Source: Artemia franciscana (lineage: Eukaryota > Arthropoda > Branchiopoda > Anostraca > Artemiidae). Taken from it: a stretch of DNA of 64,000 bases. The stretch covers positions 6,397,626 through 6,461,625 of the forward strand of contig NC_088868.1 in the NCBI RefSeq assembly GCF_032884065.1, given 5' to 3'. The notes under the pieces were generated by a model that had not been told where the DNA came from, ran no database searches, and saw nothing but the letters and a program-made list of their open reading frames with translations. The translations under genes and the position numbers were made by a program. Position 1 is the first letter of the stretch; every line of letters starts with the position of its first letter. This document shows positions 35,050 to 47,739 of this stretch, one piece after another.

Positions 35050-36228
35050 AAACTAGTTTTTTTAACTGAAAGTAAGGAGCGACATTGAAACTTAAAACGA
35101 ACAGAAATTACTCCGTATATGAAATGAGTTGTCCCCTCCGCAATCCCTCGCTCTTTACGCTAAAGCTTTTAATTGTTTTAAAAAGTAGAATTGTGGCAAA
35201 GAGTCAAACTTTAGCGTAAAGAGCGAGGGATTGTGGAGGGGACAACCCATTTCATATACGGAGTAATTTCTGTTCGTTTAAGTTTTAATGTCGCTCCTTA
35301 CTTTCCGCTAAAAAAATTAGTTTTTTTTATTTAATTTCTGAACGTTTTTGAATTAATGCATGTTTGGTTTTGGCTCTCCGCACATAAATTATTAAAACTA
35401 AATTTGTATATTAATTCTTTTTTGGGCTAAATGGCTTTCTCTTAGTTTTGATGAGACGATTTTGAGAAATAAGGGGTGGAGAAGGAGGCCTAGTTGCCCT
35501 CCAATATTTCGGTTACTTAAAAAGGCAACTAGAACTTTTAATTTTTAACGAACGTTTTTATTAGTAAAAAATATACGTAACTTAAGAATTAACTTACGTA
35601 ACAAACTTTCATAGTCTTATATTTTTATTATGTATACGAGAGGGTTTGTACCCTCGTTAATACCTCGCTCTTTACACTAAATTGTAAGTTTTGTCCCAAT
35701 TTTTTAAGAATGACCCCTGAATCAGAAAGGCCGTAGAATAAATAGTTGAAATTACTAAAAATACTTTAGCATAAAGAGCGAGGTATTTATCTCCTCCTAA
35801 ATACCTCGCTCTTTATGCTAAAATATTTTAAGAACCCCTCATATGCGTAATAATCTCTGTTCGCTTTAAGTTTCAATGGTACTCCTTCCTTTCATTTGAA
35901 AAAAACGTTTTCATGTTTATTTTTCATTGTTTTCTTATAGTAATGCTAGAAAATCCTGCGCCCTTTCCATTGAATGTTTCTTCCCCCATGACAGATTCCT
36001 CCAAGGAAAGATCCTCCAACATAGCCCCCTCCCCTCAGCCCCACCCCCAAACAAAAGAAAATCCCGCTGAAAACGTATGTACACTTCCCAATAACCCTTA
36101 CTATATGTAAACACTGGTCAAAGTTTGAAACTTGCAGCTCCTCCCCCAGGGATTGTGGGGGAGTAAGTCATCCCCAAAGACACAGTTATTATGGTTTTCG
36201 ACTATGCTGAACAAAATGGCTATCTCAA
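35050..36228 (+). mobile_element. Left arm of 2.5 kb palindrome (dispersed element, plus orientation)
   Basis: Starts with aactgaaagtaaggagcgac and a 270-base foldback (35057-35325), then follows the 29780-31410 element collinearly to ggctatctcaaaattttg, where it is joined to an inverted copy. Contains its own small palindromes (gagcgaggtatt / aatacctcgctc at about 35780-35815). Confidence 0.85.
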
Positions 36229-37572
36229 AATTTTGTGGAATTTCGTATTTTTTGCCAGAAGACAAATCACGGGTGCGTGTTTATTTGTTTGTTTTTTGTT
36301 GTTGTTTTTTCCATGGGTCATCGTATCGACCAAGTGGTCCTAGAGTGTCGCAAGAGGGCTCATTCTTACGGAAATGAAAAGTTCTAGTGCCCTTTTTAAG
36401 TGATCAAAAAGTAAAAGTTCTAGTGCCTTTTAAATAATCAAAAAAATTTGAGGGCACCTAGGCCCCCTCCCACGCTAATTTTTTTCCAAAAGTCAACGGA
36501 TTAAAATTTTGAGATAGCCATTTTGTTCCACATAGTCGAAAACCATAATAACTATGTCTTTGGGAATGAATTACTCCCCCACAATCCCTGGGGGAGGGGC
36601 TGCAAGTTACAAACTTTGACCAGTGTTTACATATAGTAATGGTTATTGGGAAGTGTACAGACGTTTTCAGGGAGATTTTTTTGGTTTGGGGGGTGGGGTT
36701 GACGGCAGGGGGCTATGTGGGACGATATTTACTTGGAGGAATATGTGATGGGGGAAGAAAAATTCAATGAAAAGGGCACAGGATTTTCTAGCATTACTAT
36801 AAAAAAAACAATGAAAAAATAAATATGAAAACTTTTTTCATTTGAAAGTAAGGAATAGCATTGAAATTTAAACGAACAGAGATTATTACGCATATGCGGA
36901 GTTCTAAAAATACTTTAGCATAAAGAGCGAGGTATTTAGGAGGAGACAAATACCTCACTCTTTATGCTAAAGTATTTTTAGTAATTTCAACTATTTATTC
37001 TACGGCCTTTCTGATTCAGGGCTCATTCTTAAAGAATTAGGACAAAACTTACGATTTAGTGTAAAGAGCGAGGTATTAACGAGGGTACAAACCCCATCGT
37101 ACACATAATAAAAATATAAGAATATGAAAGTTTGTTTCGTAAGTTAATTCTTAAGTTACGCATATTTTTTACTAATAAAAACGTTCGTTAAAAATTAAAA
37201 GTTCTAGTAGCCTTTTTAAGTAACCGAAAAATTGGAGGGCAGCTAGGCCTCCTTCTCCACCCCTTATTTCTCAAAATCGTCTGATCAAAACTAAGAGAAA
37301 GCCATTTAGCCAAAAAAAATTAATATACAAATTTCATTTCAATAATTTATGTGCGGAGAGCCAAAATCAAACATGCATTAATTCAAAAACGTTCGGAAAT
37401 TAACTAAAAAAAACTAGTTTTTTTAACTGAAAGTAAGGAGCGACATTAAAACTTAAAACGAACAAAAATTACTCCGTATATGAAATGGGTTGTCCCCTCC
37501 GCAATCCCTCGCTCTTTAGGCTAAAGTTTGACTCTTTGCCACAATTCTACTTTTTAAAACAATTAAAAGCTA
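36229..37572 (-). mobile_element. Right arm of 2.5 kb palindrome (same element, inverted)
   Basis: 36505-37572 is the reverse complement of 35165-36228 with few differences. 36229-36505 is element sequence without a partner (the central spacer). It stops at aaacaattaaaagct (37572), so the outer half of the terminal foldback present on the left is missing on the right. Confidence 0.85.
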
Positions 37573-38159
37573 ATACGTAGCCAATATATGTAGCCTATAC
37601 TGATTAATATCTATTTGAAATTTAAAAAAAATAAATGAGAACTAAATGAAATAATAAATGTTAAAAAACGAATAAAACTTTTAATAAGACAAAAGAAAAT
37701 TTTTTGTACAAATAACTATTAAAGTTGGAATATATTAGGCTAATATCTGGAAACTTTACCAACAGAAAAATAGGAAGGAAAATTAGCTCAAGCGAATCAA
37801 CAAAAATAAATAAAAAAGATGAAATATACAAACATTACACAGAAAAAAAAAGTGAAAAAAGAAAATCCTTCCATCGTATGTAAACCCCGCGTTTTCTAAT
37901 TAATCTTTAAAGCGACCTAACAGAGCTTGTTAGGTCAGACTTTATTCATACAGGGACACTGTAAAGGCTGTATCTAGGAGGGAAGGGGGTTGAACCCTCT
38001 ACCCCCTCGAAATTTTTGTCCGACTCATAAAAATGTAATAAAATACATATAAACAAACTTTGATGTGTTTTTTAAAGGTTTTTCTACCCCCCCCCCCCCA
38101 AAAAAAAAAGGGAGGAGGTTGTTCTCCTCCCTCGACCGACAATCCTAGCTACGGCCTTG
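37573..38159. other. AT-rich stretch between palindrome and tandem array
   Basis: No gene seen. The segment 37960-38160 with ggagggaagggggttgaacc resembles dispersed-repeat DNA in both directions. Confidence 0.4.
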
Positions 38160-38740
38160 GTCAGTGAATTTCTATAGCTGCGCAGAAAACCAAAAGAAAA
38201 AAGTTTTAAAACCAGTGTCAGTGATAAAACAAATATCAAATTACCAAAATTCGAAAAATAGATTCCGGAAAACCCGGAAAACCAAAAACAAAGTTGTAAA
38301 ACCAGTGTAAGTGATAAAACAAATATCAAATTACCGAAATTCGAAAAATAGATCCCGCAAAACCCGTTGTTTTTGAAGAACCCGCAAAAACCAAAAGAAA
38401 AAAGTTGTAAAACCAGTGTCAGTGATAAAAAAAAATATCGAGTTATCAAAATATGAAAAATAGATTCCGGAAAACCCGGAAAACCAAAAGAAAACAGTTG
38501 TAAAACCAGTGTCAGTGATAAAAAAATATCGAGTTATCAAAATATGAAAAATAGATTCCGGAAAACCAAAAGAAAAAAGTTGTAAAGCCAGTGTCAGTGA
38601 TAAAAAAAAAAATATCGAGTTATCAAAATATGAAAAATAGATTCCGGAAAACCCGGAAAACCAAAAGAAAACAGTTGTAAAACCAGTGTCAGTGATAAAA
38701 CAAATATCAAATTATCGAAATTCGAAAAATAGAAATCCGG
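38160..38740. repeat. Six-copy tandem array, 82-111-base units
   Basis: Core ccagtgtcagtgataaaa at 38214, 38304, 38415, 38508, 38590 and 38685, followed by atcgaattaccaaaattcg, atagattccggaaaacccgg and aaaccaaaagaaaaaagttg. The minus-strand frames (Ser/Phe/Leu rich) are by-products. Confidence 0.9.
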
Positions 38741-39884
38741 CGCTTTATCACTAAGCTCTTGAAGCTTTTTAAGTCAGTAGTTTTGATTGCTCAGTCAAGA
38801 AGCTTTGACTTTCACTATCATATAGCGGTTATTTTTATGAGGATTATTTTTATAATCATTACTCTTTACGCGCGGTAGTTTTATTACTTGTATTATCGAT
38901 TGAATGTTTTGTGACAACATCAGAGCTGTGTAACTTCAGTAAGCTTTTTAGTTTAAGTCCAGCGGCTAGATATCCGAGCTACATGGAAAATCAAAAGAAA
39001 AAAGTGATAAGACCGTTGACAAAAAAAAATATCGAATTATTACCCGGTGCCCAGTTATCTCGGCACCGGGTAATCAGAGTGATTTCGCCTTAGCCCTTCA
39101 ACGGGTTATCGTTACGATTTTGCCTTAGCCCTTCAGCGAATAAATTTACAATTTTTCTACCCTAATTTCTTGCTGAGTTTTTTGCGAAAATTTTATGATG
39201 CTACTGCATCCATTATTTATTAGTATATCCCATAGAGCTGGAATGTCAAAATTGGAAATGAGGAAATTATAAGCTAATTAATGGTAGGGAAAAGCCAGTA
39301 AAGATTATATTACCAGGAAATCAGTTTACACGAAACAGTATTGACTGAAAAGTGAAATATATGTGAGTTTTGAAAGGTGCTTAGATACTAAGGATCGGTT
39401 GATCCTATTTCCTTTCTCTTTAAATCCATTCCTAAGGCCAGGGGGTTACTTCTCTCTCCTTGTCTATCTGAGTCACCTGTAATGACAAGTTCGGATATTT
39501 CAACCTAAAAATTCACTTTTCAGACTTCAGTGCCATCTGTCTCATAATAAGACCCAATATCCCTTCTCTAACAGCTTGTAAACAATTACACAATAACATA
39601 TAGCCGTTAAAGGCCCGTTGAATAATATATAGCTATTAAGACAAAAATACATAGCCGGTAAAAAAAAAAATTGTCCCTGAGCCCCCTTGTCCCTGAAGTC
39701 TTTTCATATCTGAAAACCAAGATTTTCTAAGATTTTTATTTTGGTTGTTGTTATGAAGAATTTGGGGCAGCATCAACCTTTTGTCAGTGTTGCCAAGTAG
39801 AATCGTGAAAATAAATAAGAAAACTATTTTGCTAAGTCTGACAATACTTCTCTACATAAACACTCAGACATTGACGATTTGCAG

Positions 39885-41215
39885 ATTCCTAAAGATATCT
39901 AAACCGTCCAAGGGAAGCTAGACATTCTTAGTCTATTTGGTGTCACATATTTATATTATATTTATGCTGATTTTTCTGAGATATATCTAAAAATACCTGA
40001 GATATCTGAGATACCTAAAGATATCTAGACCTTTAAAGGGAAGCTATACATTCTTAATCTATTTAGTGTCAAAGGGCTTATACCATATTTATGCTGATTT
40101 TTCTGAGATATATCTTAAAGGAGATATATCTAAAGATACCTGAGATACCTAAAGATATCTAGACCTTCCAAGAGAAGCTAGACATTCTCAATCTATTTGG
40201 TGTCACATGCTTATGCCATATTTATACAGATTTTTCTGAGATATATCTAAAGATACCTGAGATACCTAAAGATATCTAGACCTTCCAAGGGAAGCTAGAC
40301 ATTCTCAATCTATTTGGTGTCACATGCTTATACAATATTTATGCTGATTTTTCTGAGATATATCTAAAGATACCTGAGATATCTGAGATACCTAAAGATA
40401 TCTAGACCTTTCGAGGGAAGCTAGACACTCTTAATCTATTTAGTGTCAAAAGGCTTATACCATATTTATGCTGATTTTTCTGAGATATATCTAAAGATAC
40501 CTAAGATATCTGAGATACCTAAAGATATCTAAACCTTCCGAGGGAAGCTAGACATTCTTAATCTATTTGGTGTCACATGCTTATACCATATTTATGCTGA
40601 TTTTTCTAAGAAATATCTAAAGATACTTAAGATATCTGAGATACCTAAAGATATCTAAACCTTCCAAGAGAAGCTAGACATTCTCAATCTATTTGGTGTC
40701 ACATGCTTAAGCCATATTTATGCAGATTTTTCTGAGATATATCTAAAGATACCTGAGATACCTAAAGATATCTAGACCTTCCAAGGGAAGCTAGACATTC
40801 TCAATCTATTTGGTGTCACATGCTTATACCATATTTATGCTGATTTTTCTGAGATATATCTAAAGATACCTGAGATATCTGAGATACCTAAAGATATCTA
40901 GACCTTTCGAGGGAAGCTGGACACTCTTAATCTATTTAGTGTCAAAAGGCTTATACCATATTTATGCTGATTTTTCTGAGATATATCTAAAGATACCTAA
41001 GATATCTGAGATACCTAAAGATATCTAAACCTTCCAAGAGAAGCTAGACATTCTTAATCTATTTGGTGTCACATGCTTATACCATATTTATGCAGATTTT
41101 TCTGAGATATATCTAAAGATACCTGAGATATCTAAAGATATCTAGACCTTCCAAGAGAAGCTAGACATTCTCAATCTATTTGGTGTCACATGCTTATACC
41201 ATATTTATGCTGATT
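39885..41215. repeat. Eleven-copy tandem array with 117/126-base units and higher-order structure
   Basis: The marker gaagctagacattct occurs at 39914, 40040, 40174, 40291, 40418, 40544, 40670, 40787, 40913, 41040 and 41157. Spacings are 117 or about 126 depending on an optional 9-base gagatatct. The order of unit variants repeats about every 496 bases (for example the tagtgtcaaaaggcttat variant near 40440 and 40936). Confidence 0.92.
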
Positions 41216-41797
41216 TATCATCCACGTTTTTTTTTTTATTGTGCACCCGCCACTGTCAGAAAGTACATGTCTGTCTATAAAGGTCTTTTTCATTAAAAAT
41301 GGCTTTCCCAATCCTTTCTAATTTTTCAGTCTTCAATAATTTTATCGTAATATATTTATAATTTAATTTAATAAAATAATAATTTAATTAAATAAAAATT
41401 TAATGTATGTGAATTTACAAGTTTCTGCTTAACCAATTCAATCAGTCATATATCATTCTTAATGTCCTTGGAACTTTAAAAAAAAATTACTACCCTTTTA
41501 AATGTTTATAATAGTCCCCCCTTCTCATTTTAACGTACACAATGAGCCAATTTTATACATTTATGTATTTTTAATGCCATACTGTAGGCCTATATTCTGC
41601 AGTAATGTCGCGCAATACCGCGTTACATTTCATTTCACTGTTTTTGATACTTAAACGTAACGATTCATAATAGCTGCTCCTTTTTTATTGGTAATATAGA
41701 TTTTTGATTGAGATAAACCTTTGTACGAGTCGTTCTGATTTAGAAAAGCTGTAAAAGCGGAGGTATAAAAACAAATAGAATAGATATAAATTCTTAC

Positions 41798-41939
41798 ATG
41801 AAAGCCGGCTACAAAAAATGTCAGACAAAGAAAATAGATATTGGTGTCAGTGAAGATTCCTTTTACATCGTCCAGATCTTTGTCCGTGAAGCCGAAATTC
41901 TTCATCTGCTCTAAAGAAGAAGAAAACTGAACCCAAACT
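41798..41939 (-). CDS. CLPTM1L: CLPTM1L visible exon 5 (first core membrane helix)
   Basis: 142 bases: one base completing Arg, then 47 codons ending in phase 0. It encodes VWVQFSSSLEQMKNFGFTDK and DLDDVKGIFTDTNIYFLCLT, ending FFVAGFH. The block KxxGFxxKDxDxVKGIFxDTNxYFLxLTFFVAxFH is almost diagnostic for CLPTM1L; the hydrophobic IYFLCLTFFVAGF begins the first helix of the C-terminal membrane bundle, continued by the next exon. The acceptor is TATTTTCAG and the donor is GTAAGA. Confidence 0.97.
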
Positions 41940-43319
41940 CTGAAAATATTCAAAAATTTCAAAAGGCATAAAGAAATTTTCCGAAAAGACATACTGAAAT
42001 TTCCATAATAACTTTTTGTTTGTTGCTTATAATATTTAACACCAATCAAGGATTAAAAAAAATTATCGTCACTTTACTGAAAACTAAAACTGAAGTATGC
42101 ACTATGCTAAAAACATAATAGAGTTGTAATAATATAATACACCTAACCTAAAAAATTATTAGAACTTTAAGGAACAAATATAAGTATATGCATATTTGAC
42201 GACAATCCATGGTCATTTGGTTTTTTTTTTTTTTCAGTAAAGTACAAATTATACTCTGGTCTTCAAAAGGCACGGGGATTTTCAGCCCTACCCATGTTAC
42301 CTTTTGCTCGTTTTGTGTTTGACTGGCTTATTTATTGTAATTTCTTTTAGTTTTGAGTTCCATTCATTTATTGATGGTAATTTGTGGTAGTTTTATGCTT
42401 GGAAGATTATTTGACTCTAACTTTTAACTTTTAAATAGCTCTTAACTTTTCATTGAAAAACTTGTATTGTGGAAAGAGTTTTTATCAATTAAAATACTGA
42501 ATGCCAATTATAGAGTGGCTAAAGACATAGTTAAAGGCAAAAAAGACATGCTAAAGTGTCCATAATAACCGTTCTCCAGTCGTCAAACTCTAGTTGGTCA
42601 AGCAACAGAAGATACGCATAGTCAAAAACCCCAGAGGAATTATTTTATGGGAGGAGCTGGTAAGCACAGCCTAGGTACATACATATAAACAGTCACGCCC
42701 ATATTTATAATCTCCATTGAAGAGTTCAGGGACACATCATGTGTAGCAGGTTTCTCCTTGGCTCCTCCCTCACGTGTGCGCAATGACAAATTTACATACC
42801 TTTGCTGTGCTTTGATACGCTATCCGGAATCAGTCCACTGACCACGGTCAACCCGTGGCGCTGTGATGTGTCCCATTTATGAAACGAACGTACATGACTG
42901 TATATACAAATATACCTAGCACGTACGCCAAATGATATATAAATAAACGTACATGAATATTTTGATAATCAACTAGATGAACCAGACAGAGAGAAGTTGG
43001 TAAATCAGCTTCATTACAACAAATTCTTGTGCCAAAAACCAAATTTTACAACATAGAAATTCTCCAGCCATAAACCCCTAGTCTGCTTTATTTTAGGGAA
43101 AGAAGTTGGGAAGCCGACGTGCAAAGTATAGCCATGCTACATGGCAGTTTTCATGGCCTAGTAAAATTTTACGGAAGGTTTTATCAGAAAATGCCAGTGT
43201 TTCCACTATCCCCGAATTTGTCAGAAGCTTTGGGAAGTTTGTCGATTACTGCTACTGGCCGCTTGAAAACTTTTTGAACACATGTTGGTAAGTAAGTAGA
43301 AATATTAAAAAGAGGGTTG

Positions 43320-43740
43320 TTTTTTAGGGATTGATTAGATCAGTGATTGATGAGGTATTAGTGACTGATTACACCAGGATAGTCTTACTAACAGTAAAGA
43401 TTTTGAAAATTATATATATTTTTTTATATATCATCTATTATTTATTATATTTTATTATATTTGATTAGATTAGTGATTGATGTGATTGATGAGGTGTTAG
43501 CGATTGAATTAGACCAGGATGGTCTTACTCAGAGTAAAGATTGTATCCCAAATTTTGAAAATTATATATATATATTTTTTTTTAATTATCTATTATTCAT
43601 TATTTATTATATTTGATTGATGTGATTGATGATGTATTAGTGATCGATAGACCAGGATCGTCTTACTCAAAGTAAAGATTTTATTCTAAATTTTGAAAAG
43701 TATATATTATTTTATATTATCTATTATTTATTATTAATTA
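43320..43740. repeat. Three-copy imperfect tandem repeat
   Basis: Units with tgatgaggtattagtgantg, accaggatngtcttactnan and agtaaagattttnttnnaaa followed by an AT-rich tail, at about 43345, 43490 and 43625. Confidence 0.8.
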
Positions 43741-44099
43741 TTTATTATATTTTATATATTGTTTATTATATATTATTTATTATTACTTTTTATAGTTTAT
43801 ATTCATTATGTTTGGTTGTATGGTGTGCGTTTGTTTCTGTGTTTCTGCTGTTGCACTGGCGATTTTTTTTTTTTATTATTATTATATTAGCGTAGAATTC
43901 AAAAACCTTTACCATAAGGGGAATTATTTTAGAAAGAGTAGCTTGTAAGTAACTAGAGAGAGCGGTTGGTCAAGCAAGCACGTTAAAAATCGTACAGGGG
44001 TAGTTTTTTTAAAAGAGTACTTGGTAAGAAAGGTATCAGCCACACCACAAAGAATTCAAACGTCCAAAACCGAAAGAGGTATATTATCAGAGAACAACC

Positions 44100-44560
44100 A
44101 TTGGTGATCAATAAAAATGTATATTAGAAATAAATTGAAAGTAATTCAAAAAACCTCTTCAAAACAACTTGTCGTCCCCCTAACCATAAATTGTAGATTA
44201 AAGAGCAGAGTAAGGATTAGAAACTAATGTAAAAACAAATCAAAATTAGTCTCTTTACAACGAATTGACGTGCTCTAAACCAATAGATGTATATTAGAGA
44301 TTAAGTGAAAGTAATATTAATCAACCTCTCCAAAACAAATTGTCATACCCAAAACCATAAATTGTAGATTAGAAAGCAGAGTAAACATTAGAGATAAAAA
44401 AATAAATAAAAAAAATCTAAATCAGTCTCTTTACAGTGAATTGACGTGCTCTAAACTAGAAGATGTATATTAAAGATTAATTGAAAGTAACTCTAATCAA
44501 CCTCTTCGAAACAAATTGTCGTCCAAAACCCTAAAATATACATTAGAGTGCCGGTTATTA
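44100..44560. repeat. Nearly three-copy tandem repeat of about 175 bases
   Basis: aaacaaattgtcgtnccnaa at about 44161, 44333 and 44509, accompanied by agatgtatattagagattaa, gtgaaagtaatattaatcaa and tttacaacgaattgacgtgc. Confidence 0.8.
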
Positions 44561-44813
44561 GAGCAATAGAAAAAAATGGATAACAAACTGACATTGATTA
44601 AACAAACAAAAAAAAATGTCAGATTGATTTCAGATTAATTGAAAATAATGGAAACCAATGTCTTTACAACAAACCGGAATCTGTGTAATTGTAATTTTTG
44701 TATTTTTTAATTCTGAATTTTTTTTTTCGTTTTTGTACTATTTTTCTTCCCTTGCTTTGCTTTTCCTTCATATTGTTTTCTTCATTAATAATGACTGGAC
44801 TTGATAACAATCT

Positions 44814-45034
<221 letters not shown>

Positions 45035-45283
45035 CAACAAAGAAGAAAAGTTACGGCGAGTCATGGGCTGGACGTGCACCCTTTGGCTGAAAATATTCTA
45101 GAGCCTTAATTAAAAAAAACAAAACAACAACAACATTTTTCGGTGTAAATGAAGTCACATTCATATGCATTTAAAAAGCAAAAGAAATAAATACATGATA
45201 ATATTGCAGTGACGCCGTGTATTGTATGATAGGGTTTGTAATGTATGCAGACCAAAATTTTCATTTCCATAAAATACACCTAG

Positions 45284-45846
45284 AGGACAACTTGAAGAAA
45301 GATATCAAGTTGATGGCCTGTTAAGCTTGACAACTGAAAAAAAGATATCAAGTTGATGGCCTGTTAAGCTTGACAATTTGAAGAAAGATATCAAGTTGAT
45401 GGCCTGTTAAGCTTGAAAACTTGATGAAAGATATCAAGTTGATGGCCTGTTAAGCTTGACAACTTGAAGAAAGATATCAAGTTGATGGCCTGTTAAGCTT
45501 GACAATTTGAAGAAAGATATCAAGTTGATTGCCTGTTAAGCTTGACAACTTGATGAAAGATATCAAGTTGATGGCCTGTTAAGCTTGACAACTTGAAGAA
45601 AGATATCAAGTTGATGGCCTGTTAAGCTTGACAACTTGAAGAAAGATATCAAGTTGATGGCCTGTTAAGCTTGACAACTTGAAGAAAGATATCAAGTTGA
45701 TGGCCTGTTAAGCTTGAAAACTTGATGAAAGATATCAAGTTGATGGCCTATTAAGCTTGACAACTTGAAGAAAGATATCAAGTTGATGGCCTGTTAAGCT
45801 TGACAACTTGAAGAAAGATATCAAGTTGATGGCCTGTTAAGCTTCC
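45284..45846. repeat. 43-base satellite array, 13 copies
   Basis: The GATATCAAGTTGATGG core starts at 45301 and every 43 bases to 45817 (13 copies). Each unit has TCAAGTTG and CAACTTGA, an 8-base inverted pair flanking tggcctgttaagcttga, so each unit and neighbour can form a hairpin. Units are nearly identical; changes include tgatgaaag for tgaagaaag in three of them. Confidence 0.95.
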
Positions 45847-45849
45847 TTT

Positions 45850-46568
45850 AGGTGAATATGCCTAAGATTTTGAGTAACAGAATCTAAATACCACGAAGGT
45901 GAGGGGACGAACTTTCTCTTTGGGGTTTTTCCATGGGGGGATTTTCCGTAGGGGGGGAGTTTCCAGGGGGTCAAACCTGACAGGGGAAATTTGCAAGACT
46001 TCCTATACAAAATCCTCCCAACCAGTTAAGAAAATAGTGGAATAAATGCTTATGAGGCATACCTAGGACTTTCCAATATTATATCTTTAACTTCGAAATT
46101 ATATAAGAAAAACCAATTTACTCATAAGAATCCAGTTTTCACCTAAGAAAGAAAAAGAGACAATTTGCAAAATTTCCTAAAAACTAGAATTTCCTAAAAT
46201 TATTAGAATTTTTAAAATATCCGGATTCTGTTTAAGTTTACATTCTTAAAACTAGAGCACATACCTGAAGAATGAAAAAAAGAATGCTCAGACGAAGCGC
46301 AAAAAATTAGGCCAAAGTTAAGAATCTATAAACCTCGTTTGAGAGAATCTTTGCATAATCAATCTGGATAGTTTAATAAATATGATTAATTTTTCTGCTG
46401 AAATGATAGGTTCCTGCATGTTTAATCAAATGTGCTGCAACTACCAGGCAATGGTTCTTTATTATCCCAAAATTTACGGGGTTCCCCCAAATTTCTTGGA
46501 AAGAAAATGAGGATATCTCCTAAAAATTAACGTTAAAAAAAATGAAAGGTTTGAAATGAAAGAATATT
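45850..46568. other. Intron stretch without recognised features
   Basis: G-rich patch at 45920-45985 and AT-rich flank. No gene seen. Confidence 0.4.
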
Positions 46569-47024
46569 TTGCTTTTAAAATCCTTTATAACGATATTTTT
46601 TAGACTTAGAGATGCTAAAGATAAAGTTTTAGGAAAAGAACAAAGTTATTGTAATGGAAAGCCTCGCGGCCACCCCTATTGTAATGTATATACCACCGCT
46701 CGTACCACAATTATATCTGGGGCGAACTCTGGTGGTTTCATTAGGCATGGTAATGTGATCAAACAATCAAAAGGGCCAAACTCTGGGACAAGGGTGCCAA
46801 CAGCTTGGTCACCACTAATACCTCTAGCTATCTCTTTGGATACTAAAGAGACCACCCCCCCCCCTTCTGTCGATATACTAATGACGATATTTCTCACGAG
46901 CTCTTTTCCTACCCAGCCTGGGTTCGGGGAAAATATAATCTTACACGGTTGTATTCACTTGTATTCTTCCGACGTCACCTTAGCGAAACAAGTATCTATC
47001 AACTCCGAAACTAAACTAAAATAA
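46569..47024 (+). CDS. Unrecognised 151-residue frame, probably repeat-derived
   Basis: An open frame of balanced composition (GANSGGFIRHGNVIKQSKGP, then TAWSPLIPLAISLDTKE), unusual in this AT-rich DNA. I do not recognise it. The reverse strand is open over 46676-46897 too. The last third (from about 46940: cacttgtattcttccgacgt) is duplicated at 47108-47250 with the same frame (VTLAKxxSINSETKLKQ). It lies in an intron, antisense to CLPTM1L; likely a fragment of a mobile element. Confidence 0.2.
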   Translation: MLLKSFITIFFRLRDAKDKVLGKEQSYCNGKPRGHPYCNVYTTARTTIISGANSGGFIRHGNVIKQSKGPNSGTRVPTAWSPLIPLAISLDTKETTPPPSVDILMTIFLTSSFPTQPGFGENIILHGCIHLYSSDVTLAKQVSINSETKLK

Positions 47025-47250
47025 ATTCAATACTTCTGTAAAAAAAAAAACTTTGTGTAGGGGTGGAACTTAGATTTGCCCTGGCACGGCCCTTACATAA
47101 TAGTGGAAAATAACACACTTGTATTCTTCCAAAGTCACTTTAGCAAAACATATATCTATCAACTCCGAAACTAAACTAAAACAAACTCACCACTTCTGTA
47201 AAAAAGAACTTTGTTTAGGGGTGGAACTTAGATTGGCCCTGGCCAATCTT
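46940..47250. repeat. Two-copy direct repeat of about 150 bases
   Basis: 46946-47092 and 47111-47245 share cacttgtattcttcc, tatctatcaactccgaaact, acttctgtaaaaaa and ggggtggaacttagattngc. Confidence 0.85.
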
Positions 47251-47739
47251 ATAAATGACAGCTTTAAAACCAAACAATTTTTTAATCCCAATGGCCAATA
47301 GCCAACTTTCAATGGCCAAGTCCAGGAAGATGGGAATAAATTTTAACATGAAATTTTACTTATTACAAAACTACTAGCTTAGCAACGGGGCTTTGACTTG
47401 TACTTGAAAATTATATAATAGGCAAATCTAAGCAAATGTAATTACGAAAAGAAAAACTGGTCATTTATCAGAAAAAAGAAAAGAAACAGGGGGGATCCCA
47501 ACGCCTCCCTCGCAAGATAAATGAACACCCATGCGCTCCGTGCCATGAAGAAAAAGAGTGTGGTTTTGGTAGGGGAGAGGATGCACGGCCAAATTTTCAC
47601 TCTTAGACTAATAGTCAAAAAGTAGCTGACTCCTCAGAACCCTTTAGTCCTTAGTTCGTAAATTATGAGCCAGTTTTTGATTGAACTGATAGAAGAGCTT
47701 TAGCAAAGGTATACCCAATATGGTATACCCAAATGGGAA

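Larger units (their letters stand above)
34798..41797 (-). other. CLPTM1L: CLPTM1L intron between visible exons 5 and 6, with 2.5 kb palindrome
   Basis: 7.0 kb. It contains an 11-copy tandem array of about 126 bases (39885-41215), a six-copy array of about 94 bases (38160-38740), and a long palindrome (35050-37572) beginning only about 250 bases from exon 6. The segments 37572-38160 and 38745-39880 show no gene; 41220-41797 shows nothing identifiable. Confidence 0.7.

Noticed and set aside
38084-38540. Phe/Leu/Ser-rich minus-strand frames with apparent internal repeats
   Set aside because: They are the six-copy tandem array read in reverse; no start context or similarity.
45284-45846. CRISPR-like array (43-base units)
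   Set aside because: Every base of the unit repeats, so there are no spacers.
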